This document shows, piece by piece, positions 9,624 to 17,291 of a stretch of 64,000 nt of DNA. The notes under the pieces are model-generated. The model had not been told where the DNA came from, ran no database searches, and worked only from the letters and a program-made list of their open reading frames with translations. The stretch is from an uncultured Rikenellaceae bacterium. GTDB taxonomy: Bacteria > Bacteroidota > Bacteroidia > Bacteroidales > Rikenellaceae. The position numbers were made by a program, and so were the translations under genes. The stretch is taken from assembly GCA_944415565.1 (NCBI GenBank), contig CALYBQ010000011.1, positions 30,485 to 94,484 of the forward strand. Reading direction: 5' to 3'. Numbering within the stretch: the stretch's first letter is position 1; the number at the start of each line of letters is the position of its first letter.

Positions 9624-9866
9624 TTTTTGAAAATTTTTTGCAAGTATAACTAAAATTTACATACTGCAAATGGGCCGTACGGTTTTTTTGGCGTTTTTTG
9701 TTTGTTATTCGCAAAATAGACATAAAACCCTCTCCGGCGTTTGTAAAATAGATAATTTTGTCTTTGGAAAATAGTTCTTCCGGTGTTGTGAATATCGGAA
9801 ATGTTCCTGTCAGTTGTCTTTGCGGCGGCCTGAAAATGTTATGTTCCGGCCCCACTGTCGGACGGG

Positions 9867-11348
9867 CTAATTATCTCTTAGCGGGTTTATCAATCCGAGT
9901 GAGTTGTACTCCTTTTGCAACTCTTCGTCGTTGTCCGATATTACGAGCAGTTTGTCGCCCACGTCGAGCTTGGTCGAACCCTTGGGGACGAAATAGTTGT
10001 CTCCCCGTTTGACCATCACTACGAGCGTGTTGTCGGGGAGTATCAAGTCGCGCAGTTTGTCGCTGTTTGCCAACAGTACGGGCTGTACGTCTATCTCGGA
10101 CATGGCCGATTTGACCTTTTCGGGCAGGTCTATGCCGAAAGATTCGGTCTTCTCTTCCGTCGCGAGACCGAGCATCTTGGCCATCCAGCTTACGGTCGTG
10201 CCTTGCGTGACGAGCGAAACGATGGTGACGAAAAATACCACGTTGAACATCAACCCGGCGTTGTCGATTTCGGCTATCAGCGGGTATGTGGCGAATATTA
10301 TCGGTACGGCGCCCCTAAGCCCTACCCATGAGACATATAGCTTACCTTTGGTCGTGATGTTTCGGAACGGAGCGAGGCAGGCGAATACGGATATGGGGCG
10401 CGAAATGAGTGTCATGAAGAATCCTACGGCGAGCCCTAACCACCATACGTTTAGTAGTTCGTGCGGGTTCACCAGCAGCCCCAGCGTCAGGAACAGTACT
10501 ATCTGGAACAGCCATGTGAAACCGTCGAAGAATGTCATCATGCTGCGTTTGTAGGCGACCTTGCTGTTGCCTATCACTAGCCCAGCGATGTATACGGCGA
10601 GATAGCCGTTGCCGTGGATGAGGTCGGTGATGGAGAAGATGAAGAATACGAATGCCAGCAGCAATATCGCGTACATCGAGCGGTTGTCTATATTGATGTT
10701 GTTGATTACGCGGATGGCGAGGCGTCCGAGCAGGAACCCGGCCAATGCGCCCACCCCCATCTGCACGAAGAACATCCATACGGCCGAGCCTATGCTGCCT
10801 TCGCCCGTTTGGATCATGTCAATGAGCAGTATGGTCAGCATGTAGGCCATCGGGTCGTTGGAGCCGCTTTCCAGTTCGAGCATAGGGCGCAGGCGTTGCT
10901 TCAGCCCTTGGCGTTTAGATCGCAGGATCGAGAATACGGATGCCGAGTCGGTGGATGACATGAGCGATGCGAGCAGCAGGGATTCCAACAGCATAAGTTT
11001 GCCGGAGATCAGGTATATGAATGTTCCGGTTATCCCGGCCGTCAGGAATACGCCTATGGTGGCGAGTATGACTCCTTGTCCCCATATTGGTTTTATCTCG
11101 GATATTTTTGTGTCCATACCGCCGGAGAAGAGTATGATGCTGAGGGCCATCATGCCGACGAACTGTGTCGCCGGGACGCTGCTGAAGTTGATGCCGAGCC
11201 CGTCGCTTCCGAAGAGCATGCCTACCCCGAGAAACAGCAGGAGCGCGGGTATCCCGAATTTGCTCCCCGCCTTACCCGCGAGTATACTGCCGAACAGCAA
11301 TATCGAGCCTACCAATACTATGTTTCCGGTGTTGAGGCTTATATCCAT
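9867..11348 (-). CDS. Potassium/proton antiporter (CPA1 family, NhaP2/CvrA-like)
   Basis: This inner-membrane antiporter of 493 residues exchanges K+ (possibly Na+) for protons. Roughly the first 390 residues hold 12 or so membrane helices, including LLLFLGVGMLFGSDG, the helix ALSIILFSGGMDTKISEI and SLMSSTDSASVFSILR with the conserved Asp of cation antiporters, plus ESGSNDPMAYMLT. Residues about 405-490 form a TrkA-C type ligand domain (LPDNTLVVMVKRGDNYFVP, LDVGDKLLVISDNDE), which in this family senses nucleotides or redox state. Ion preference is inferred only from the family. A TTG-type promoter lies about 125 bases before its start. Confidence 0.92.
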   Translation of the reverse strand: MDISLNTGNIVLVGSILLFGSILAGKAGSKFGIPALLLFLGVGMLFGSDGLGINFSSVPATQFVGMMALSIILFSGGMDTKISEIKPIWGQGVILATIGVFLTAGITGTFIYLISGKLMLLESLLLASLMSSTDSASVFSILRSKRQGLKQRLRPMLELESGSNDPMAYMLTILLIDMIQTGEGSIGSAVWMFFVQMGVGALAGFLLGRLAIRVINNINIDNRSMYAILLLAFVFFIFSITDLIHGNGYLAVYIAGLVIGNSKVAYKRSMMTFFDGFTWLFQIVLFLTLGLLVNPHELLNVWWLGLAVGFFMTLISRPISVFACLAPFRNITTKGKLYVSWVGLRGAVPIIFATYPLIAEIDNAGLMFNVVFFVTIVSLVTQGTTVSWMAKMLGLATEEKTESFGIDLPEKVKSAMSEIDVQPVLLANSDKLRDLILPDNTLVVMVKRGDNYFVPKGSTKLDVGDKLLVISDNDEELQKEYNSLGLINPLRDN

Positions 11349-12007
11349 AAGATGAAATATGTTGTAAATTCCGATGGTGCGATGTATACAAAAACCGTTC
11401 CTTCAAGATGGCGGAGTTGGTGTTCCGTACGGACAAATTCCGCGAACGAACGATGTGTTGCCGACATCGAAACAAAATTAAACTTTTTTCGCTTTTTATC
11501 AAGAAGCGTATTTGTGAAAAAATCATTTGTACCGTCATTTTCATACAGATAGAACAAAAAAACGGTAATGTGTTAAAAATATGTGCTGGTATTGACGCGG
11601 CCGGACATGATCGGTATGGGGAAATCTTACGGTTTCCATTTTGTGAGGTGTCGTATCCGGGCTGGATCGGGCGTGGGGCGGTAGATGGCAAAAAGGCAGG
11701 GTGAAATCTCGGGCTTATACTTTACTGTGTGATTTTTCTTGTGTGTCGCCGAAATTTATGACGTTCTCCCTTAAATAAGGCTGTATTAAAAATAAGTGCG
11801 TGGGTAGTTATACTTTACAGGGGGCGTATAATGATGCTTTTCGGTGTAGGTCGTCTTTGCGTGTTAAAATCTGTCTTGTAACATCAACGAAGGGATATGT
11901 TGCCTTGCATTTTCTGCCTGACGTTTAACGACTTGTTGCTCCGGGACATAATCTTTTTCTCCGGTGTATTTACTATCTAGACAGAAAACAGCGCGGGGAC
12001 GGGCGGT
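11349..12007. other. Gene-free intergenic region
   Basis: This 659-base stretch separates two minus-strand genes. It holds the antiporter promoter near 11480. Reading frames present in it have no recognisable domain, atypical composition and no codon bias. I see no tRNA, no strong hairpin and no repeat. A small RNA cannot be excluded. Confidence 0.5.
11473..11503 (-). promoter_or_regulatory. Promoter of the K+/H+ antiporter gene
   Basis: On the minus strand CTTG and TAATTTTG are separated by exactly 19 bases, matching the Bacteroidetes -33/-7 pattern. It would give a 5' leader of about 120 bases. Confidence 0.6.
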
Positions 12008-12814
12008 TTATTGCGGAATGAACGTATAGGTGATCGTTCCCTGATGGCGCTTTGGGGCGGACGGGTCTACGTTGAAGCGTGAGCGGTTTGCAGCACTTAT
12101 AGCGGAGTTCTGCATACAGTCGTTGGGGGTGGAAACCGCCTTGTTTACGGTGGCTGCTGTGACGTAACCGTTCGTTCCCAGCGTTACGAAGAGTTCGACT
12201 ACACCGCCGCCTTCGCACATATATGCAGGGACGACTAAGCTGATTTTGTTCCGAACGGGGTTGTCGAATGAGTATCTGACGGTCACGTTGCCCGATTTTT
12301 TTGAATCTTTGGTTTCGCCGTCCGCGGTCTGTTCGCCTTTGCTGCCTGATGCTGTCTCCTGTTCTGCGGCGAGCCCGCGTTCGTACATCTCCTTGCCTGC
12401 CTGAAGCGATTCGCCGAGCCTGCCCGCGTCCTCGTACAGTTCTGACGCGTTGGTCCCCCGGTCGTCTTTCAGCTCCGAGTCGAGTTCTTCGGCGTTGTCG
12501 TTGGATGTGGCGTTGCGTACGCCCGAATAGTCTTCCTGTTGACTTTGCGCCAGTATACGTTTCTGTTCCGGCGTCATTTCGACTTTCGGCTCCTCCCGGG
12601 GGAATTCGATGAGTATGCTGCTCTCGGAAGAGAAACCGCCGAGGGTGATGGTCCCGTATGCGAGTGCTACTGCCAGAATGAGGTATGCGGCGAGCGTGAT
12701 GCAGACGCCCACACGGTGGTCATAACACCATGTTCCTATATCCGTTTCGCGCTTTTCGAATGGCAGACGCAGTGGTTGGCGCTTTTTCTTATCCTGTTCT
12801 TTCGGTGCGTTCAT
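12008..12814 (-). CDS. TonB-like energy transducer protein
   Basis: This 268-residue protein has a basic cytoplasmic head (KKKRQPLRLPFEKRE), one membrane helix around residues 36-58, a long acidic and polar periplasmic linker (about 75-185) and a C-terminal TonB-like domain (about 195-268) ending in YTFIPQ, the usual last strand of this family. TonB proteins carry proton-motive energy from ExbB/ExbD to outer-membrane receptors. Here no exbBD is adjacent, and the linker is acidic rather than Pro-rich. It is divergent from lpxC. The fold call is good; its receptor partners are unknown. The last strand and overall plan resemble the TonB protein encoded at 30663-31469. Confidence 0.8.
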   Translation of the reverse strand: MNAPKEQDKKKRQPLRLPFEKRETDIGTWCYDHRVGVCITLAAYLILAVALAYGTITLGGFSSESSILIEFPREEPKVEMTPEQKRILAQSQQEDYSGVRNATSNDNAEELDSELKDDRGTNASELYEDAGRLGESLQAGKEMYERGLAAEQETASGSKGEQTADGETKDSKKSGNVTVRYSFDNPVRNKISLVVPAYMCEGGGVVELFVTLGTNGYVTAATVNKAVSTPNDCMQNSAISAANRSRFNVDPSAPKRHQGTITYTFIPQ

Positions 12815-12868
12815 TCCCTCGAGGGTAGAAATTTAAGCAAAAGTACTATATTCTTCCATAAAAATTAA

Positions 12869-12876
12869 TACCTTTG
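12869..12876 (+). promoter_or_regulatory. -7 box for lpxC/fabZ
   Basis: TACCTTTG fits TAnnTTTG and lies 35 bases before the lpxC/fabZ start. A minus-strand box (CAAAAGTA, 12838-12845) nearby may serve the divergent TonB-like gene. No convincing -33 box accompanies either one. Confidence 0.4.
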
Positions 12877-12910
12877 TACAAATAAATCGCGTATACCCTT
12901 TTTAACTACT

Positions 12911-14302
12911 ATGTCCAATAAGCAGAAGACACTTAAGGCTCCTTTTACCGTAAAAGGGACAGGGTTGCACTCAGGCCTTAAGGTTACGATGAATATTCTT
13001 CCGGCCCCGGCAGACTCGGGGATAGTTTTTAAACGTGTGGACCTCGAAGGCCAGCCAGAGATACAGGCTATCGCCGAGAATGTGACCGATACGTCGCGCA
13101 GCACAACAATAGCGAGGGGAGAAGCCAAGGTTTCGACCATCGAACACCTCATGGCCGCTCTGTGGTCTATGGGTGTCGATAATGCTGTCGTTGAGGTCGA
13201 TGGACCCGAAGTTCCGATCATGGACGGTTCGGCACGCGAGTACGCCGAGAACATCAATAGGGTCGGGCTTGAGGAGCAGGAAGCGTTTATCCAATATTAT
13301 AACGTTACCGAGACGATACGCTACGTCGATGAGGTGAAGAATACGGAGATCGTGATTCTGCCGGACGATGAATTCAGCGTATCGGTGCATATAGATTATA
13401 ACTCGGGTGTACTCGGAAACCAATACGCTACGTTTGACGCAGCTACCGATTTCGCCAAAGAGATTGCGCCGTGCCGGACTTTCGTGTTCTTCCACGAGCT
13501 CGAACCGCTTATCAATGCCAACCTCATCAAGGGCGGCGATATAGACAATGCCATCGTGGTGGTGGAGAACGAGGTGACCGAAGAGCAGATAGAGCGCGTG
13601 AAAGCCATATTCCCCGGCCGCGACGTGGAGGTGAAAGGCGGATACCTCGACAACATATCGTTGCGTTTCCGTAACGAGCCTGCGCGTCATAAGTTGCTTG
13701 ACGTACTCGGTGACTTCGCCCTTATGGGATTGCGTATCAAGGGCAAGGTGATGGCTACCCGTCCGGGGCACAAAGCCAATACCGACACGGTGAAGCTTTT
13801 GCGTAAGACCATGCGTAGGGAGGGTGTTAAACCGCATTACAAGTACGATCCAGCCAAGGAACCTGTTTATGATATAAAAGGTATCATGGGGTTGTTGCCG
13901 CACAGGCCGCCGTTCCTGTTGGTGGATAAGATAATACATATCGACTCGGAAAGCGTTGCGGGTATCAAGAACGTGACGATGAACGAGCCTTTCTTCGTGG
14001 GGCACTTCCCGTCGGAACCGGTGATGCCGGGTGTGCTCATAGTCGAGGCCATGGCACAATGCGGTGGTATATTGGCGTTGCACGACATAGAAGATCCAGA
14101 AAATTATTCGACATACTTCCTCAAGATAGACGATGTGAAGTTCAAGCAGAAGGTCGTTCCGGGTGATACGCTTCATTTCGAACTGAAATTGACGGAACCG
14201 ATCCGAAGAGGAATAGTCAAGATGGAGGCGAAAGCGTTTATCGGACAGCAACTCGCTACCGAGGCCGTATTGGTCGCGCAGGTGGCTAAGAACAGGGCAT
14301 AA
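12911..14302 (+). CDS. lpxC/fabZ: Bifunctional UDP-3-O-acyl-GlcNAc deacetylase / 3-hydroxyacyl-ACP dehydratase
   Basis: This 463-residue fusion joins the committed lipid A deacetylase to the fatty-acid dehydratase that acts at the same 3-hydroxyacyl-ACP branch point. The LpxC half (about 1-305) keeps the zinc ligands His79 in STIEHLMA and His260/Asp264 in RHKLLDVLGDF. The FabZ half (about 325-463) starts at LLPHRPPFLLVDKI and has the catalytic pair His365 (VGHFPSEP) and Glu379 (VEAMAQ), separated by 14 residues as in E. coli FabZ. Such fusions are known in Bacteroidetes. lpxA follows after 18 bases, so both lipid A steps are cotranscribed. Confidence 0.97.
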   Translation: MSNKQKTLKAPFTVKGTGLHSGLKVTMNILPAPADSGIVFKRVDLEGQPEIQAIAENVTDTSRSTTIARGEAKVSTIEHLMAALWSMGVDNAVVEVDGPEVPIMDGSAREYAENINRVGLEEQEAFIQYYNVTETIRYVDEVKNTEIVILPDDEFSVSVHIDYNSGVLGNQYATFDAATDFAKEIAPCRTFVFFHELEPLINANLIKGGDIDNAIVVVENEVTEEQIERVKAIFPGRDVEVKGGYLDNISLRFRNEPARHKLLDVLGDFALMGLRIKGKVMATRPGHKANTDTVKLLRKTMRREGVKPHYKYDPAKEPVYDIKGIMGLLPHRPPFLLVDKIIHIDSESVAGIKNVTMNEPFFVGHFPSEPVMPGVLIVEAMAQCGGILALHDIEDPENYSTYFLKIDDVKFKQKVVPGDTLHFELKLTEPIRRGIVKMEAKAFIGQQLATEAVLVAQVAKNRA

Positions 14303-14320
14303 CTTATATATATCGAGGCG

Positions 14321-15118
14321 ATGATAAGTAATTTAGCTTATATACATCCGGATGCGAAACTCGGGGAAGGCGTAACAGTCGAACCTTTCGCGTACATAGC
14401 GGGAGATGTCGTTATCGGCGACGGTACATGGATCGGTCCGCATGCAACAGTGCTCGAAGGCACGAGGATGGGGAAAAACTGCAAGATACACTCGGGGGCC
14501 GTTGTCGGCGGAGTTCCGCAGGACCTTAAATTCAGGGGTGAGTACACGACCCTTGAGATGGGCGATAACAATACAGTGCGCGAAGGCGCTACTCTGAACC
14601 GCGGAACAGCGGCGAGGGGAAAGACGGTGATCGGCAGCAACAATCTTTTTATGGCTTGTTGCCATGTAGGTCACGATTGCGTCCTCGGGGATTATAACGT
14701 CATAGTTAATAACGTGCTTCTCGCCGGAGAGGTCGAACTCGGCGATTGGGTCGTGTTCGGCGGACAGGGCGGTGCGTCGCAGTTCACCCGTATCGGATCG
14801 CATGTGATGGTCGGAGCAGGGACGTTCGTGAATAAGGATATACCGCCGTTCGTCAAGGCGTCGCACGAACCTATTCAGTACGTCGGGGCGAATACCATCG
14901 GGCTTCGCAGGCGTGGGTTTACGGACGAGCAGGTGCATAACATACAGGAGATATTCCGCATCATTTTTCAGGGTGGATACACGTACGGTAAGGCTTGCGA
15001 CATCGTGATGGAGCAGTTTGCGGAAAGTCCTGAACGCGATGCGATTGTAAGTTTCATCCGCAGCTCGAAAAAGGGAATCCTGAAACCGTGGAGCTCGACT
15101 AAGAAAGAGGATGAGTAG
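14321..15118 (+). CDS. lpxA: Acyl-ACP--UDP-N-acetylglucosamine O-acyltransferase
   Basis: It catalyses the first step of lipid A synthesis, moving a 3-hydroxyacyl group from ACP to UDP-GlcNAc. The 265-residue protein shows the left-handed beta-helix hexapeptide repeats from the N-terminus (IHPDAKLGEGVTVEPFAYI and on), the CHVGHDC block with the catalytic His118, and the helical C-terminal domain with RRGFTDEQVHNIQEIFRIIF. Length and layout match the E. coli enzyme (262). It follows lpxC/fabZ in the same unit and supplies the substrate of the LpxC half. Confidence 0.97.
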   Translation: MISNLAYIHPDAKLGEGVTVEPFAYIAGDVVIGDGTWIGPHATVLEGTRMGKNCKIHSGAVVGGVPQDLKFRGEYTTLEMGDNNTVREGATLNRGTAARGKTVIGSNNLFMACCHVGHDCVLGDYNVIVNNVLLAGEVELGDWVVFGGQGGASQFTRIGSHVMVGAGTFVNKDIPPFVKASHEPIQYVGANTIGLRRRGFTDEQVHNIQEIFRIIFQGGYTYGKACDIVMEQFAESPERDAIVSFIRSSKKGILKPWSSTKKEDE

Positions 15119-15182
15119 GCGGGTTTGTCGCTAAAAAACGAGAAAAAACGGGCGAACTTATAAAGAAAACGCATATTTTTAC

Positions 15183-15230
15183 TATATTTGCATCGATAAA
15201 CGAGGGAGATAGGGGACGGTAGTCCCCTAT
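15183..15230 (+). promoter_or_regulatory. Promoter and leader hairpin of rimP-nusA-infB
   Basis: TATATTTG at 15183-15190 is a perfect Bacteroidetes -7 box. About 20 bases after it lies a hairpin (15209-15217 with 15222-15230, loop GGTA) followed by TTTT. The hairpin would sit at the 5' end of a roughly 145-base leader before rimP. It could be an attenuator or an RNA stabiliser, or simply the lpxA terminator read from upstream. Confidence 0.5.
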
Positions 15231-15343
15231 TTTCGTACAGACCGGCCAGCAAAAGCCGATGGAAATGGCGAGAGAGCGTGGTATGAGGGGGATAAATCGT
15301 GAGGAGACGGGGCCGGAGTAGCAAGATATAAAGCAGGTTTGGA

Positions 15344-15811
15344 ATGATCGAGACTCAAAAAATAAGGGAAGTAGCCGAGAAGTTCATGGAGGGCAGCGAC
15401 CTTTTCGTGGTGGACGTGAAGGTCACGCCGGGCAACGATGTCGAGTTGACCATAGACAGCGACACTTCGGTATCCATAGATACGTGCGTGGAGTTGAGCC
15501 GTGCGATAGAGGCCGAGTTCGACCGTGAAGAGGAGGATTTCTCGCTTATGGTGGCTTCGGCCGGAGTAGGACAGCCCTTGAAGGTATTCCGTCAGTACAG
15601 GAAACTTATCGGCCAACCGGTCGAGGTAGTATTGAAAGACGGCATGAAGATACTGGCTGAGTTGCGCGACGCTACGCCGGAGAGCATAACCTTGGGTTAC
15701 AAGGAGAAGGTGGCCGTCGAGGGTAAGAAGAAAAAGGTCGAAGTGGAGGTCGTCAAGACCTACGGGATAGATGAAGTGAAAACCACTAAGGAGTATTTGG
15801 ATTTCAAGTAG
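15344..15811 (+). CDS. rimP: Ribosome maturation factor RimP
   Basis: RimP helps assemble the 30S ribosomal subunit. The 155-residue protein has the typical N-terminal alpha/beta domain (LFVVDVKVTPGNDVELTIDS, then TCVELSRAIEAEFD and the LMVASAGVGQPLK block, where most homologues have VSSPGL) and a C-terminal Sm-like domain (GQPVEVVLKDGMKI). Gene order rimP-nusA-infB is conserved across bacteria and confirms the call. The serine-proline of the usual SSPG motif is replaced by ASAG, as seen in many Bacteroidetes. Confidence 0.93.
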   Translation: MIETQKIREVAEKFMEGSDLFVVDVKVTPGNDVELTIDSDTSVSIDTCVELSRAIEAEFDREEEDFSLMVASAGVGQPLKVFRQYRKLIGQPVEVVLKDGMKILAELRDATPESITLGYKEKVAVEGKKKKVEVEVVKTYGIDEVKTTKEYLDFK

Positions 15812-15916
15812 AATGGCCTGCCATTCGCGACTCCGATGAGATCGGGAGGTTGCCGGAAGCGAGGCGGCTATAAAGGATAATTTAGACAACAACAATATAA
15901 ACGTACCATCATTATT

Positions 15917-17146
15917 ATGGACAATGTGAATCTGATCAGCACGTTTGCTGAGTTCAAAGAGCTGAAGAACATCGATAAGAGCACTATGATAGGTGTCATC
16001 GAAGACGTCTTCCGCCACTATCTTATAAAGACATACGAAACGGACGAGAATTTCGACGTTATCGTAAACCCGGAGAAGGGCGATATGGAGATTTGGCGTA
16101 ACCGCGTCATAGTTCCGGACGGAGAGGTGGAGAACCCGAACCAGCAGATTTCGCTTAGCGACGCACGCAAGATCGACGAGACATACGAAGTGGGTGAAGA
16201 GGTTGCCGACGAACTGAAACTGGTCGATTTCGGCCGCCGTGCGGTATTGTCGCTGCGCCAGAACCTCGCATCGCGCATACTTGACCTCGAAAAGGCGAGC
16301 CTCTATGAAAAATATAGCGAAAAGGTAGGCGAAATCATTACGGGCGAGGTTTATCAGGTCTGGAAGAAAGAGGTGCTCGTGCTCGATGACGAGGACAACG
16401 AACTGATTCTCCCCAAGAGCGAGCAGATTCCGAGCGACTTTTTCCGTAAGGGCGATTCCATTCGCGCTATCGTTTCCAAAGTGGATATGCGTAACAATAC
16501 CCCGGTTATCATCCTGTCGCGTACAGCACCCGAGTTCCTCGAAAGACTGTTCGAACTGGAAGTGCCGGAGATATACGACGGACTTATCACGATCAAGAAA
16601 ATCGTGCGTATTCCGGGCGAAAGGGCTAAGGTGGCCGTGGAGTCTTACGACGAGAGGATCGATCCGGTCGGCGCATGCGTAGGTATGAAAGGCTCGCGTA
16701 TATATACGATAGTGAAGGAGTTGCGTAATGAGAATATAGACGTCGTTAACTGGACGAACAACATGCAGTTGTTGATCCAGCGTGCGCTCAACCCGGCAAA
16801 GGTCACCTCGATCAATCTCGACGAGGAGAAGAAGACCGCAGCCGTTTACCTCAAGCCGAGCGAAGTTTCGCTGGCAATCGGTAAGGGCGGTTTGAATATC
16901 CGTCTGGCAAGCATGCTTACGGGTTACGACATCGACGTTTACCGCGAGGTTGAAGAGGAGGACGTCGCACTCGACGAATTCTCGGACGAGATCGACCAGT
17001 GGATCATCGATGCCCTCAAAGGCATCGGATGCGATACGGCGAAGAGCGTACTCGAACACTCGGTAGACGAATTGGCTAAACGTACCGACCTTGAGGAGGA
17101 GACCGTGAAAGAGGTCGTGAATATCCTCAAGTCCGAGTTCGAATAG
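15917..17146 (+). CDS. nusA: Transcription termination/antitermination protein NusA
   Basis: NusA binds RNA polymerase and modulates pausing, termination and antitermination. The 409-residue protein has the polymerase-binding N-terminal domain (about 1-125), an S1 domain (about 130-200, GEIITGEVYQVWKKEVLV), and two KH domains (about 230-345, with VGACVGMKGSRIYTIVKEL and AIGKGGLNIRLASMLTGYDI). A short helical tail (about 355-409) follows. It lacks the long acidic repeats of E. coli NusA, which is usual in this phylum. It lies 105 bases behind rimP and 145 bases before infB in the classical operon. Confidence 0.96.
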   Translation: MDNVNLISTFAEFKELKNIDKSTMIGVIEDVFRHYLIKTYETDENFDVIVNPEKGDMEIWRNRVIVPDGEVENPNQQISLSDARKIDETYEVGEEVADELKLVDFGRRAVLSLRQNLASRILDLEKASLYEKYSEKVGEIITGEVYQVWKKEVLVLDDEDNELILPKSEQIPSDFFRKGDSIRAIVSKVDMRNNTPVIILSRTAPEFLERLFELEVPEIYDGLITIKKIVRIPGERAKVAVESYDERIDPVGACVGMKGSRIYTIVKELRNENIDVVNWTNNMQLLIQRALNPAKVTSINLDEEKKTAAVYLKPSEVSLAIGKGGLNIRLASMLTGYDIDVYREVEEEDVALDEFSDEIDQWIIDALKGIGCDTAKSVLEHSVDELAKRTDLEEETVKEVVNILKSEFE

Positions 17147-17291
17147 CACCTGCCCGGACCGCGTAGAAGCCTCGGGTGTGCAGCTGTGAAGCGCACAATG
17201 CGGAACGGCGAGCGGTTCGGACGACCCTCCTGATAGGCGGCGGCCTCCCCAAACGCACAAAAGAAGAACGAATAGAAAGAAAGGAAGATAT

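Noticed and set aside
9616..9855. A 79-codon minus-strand frame upstream of the acidic-tailed gene.
   Set aside because: It overlaps the start of the real gene and the promoter-like A/T-rich gap, and has no coding character.
11408..11704. A 98-codon plus-strand frame in the gap between the antiporter and TonB-like genes.
   Set aside because: It runs opposite to the flanking genes across the antiporter promoter and lacks codon bias and any domain.
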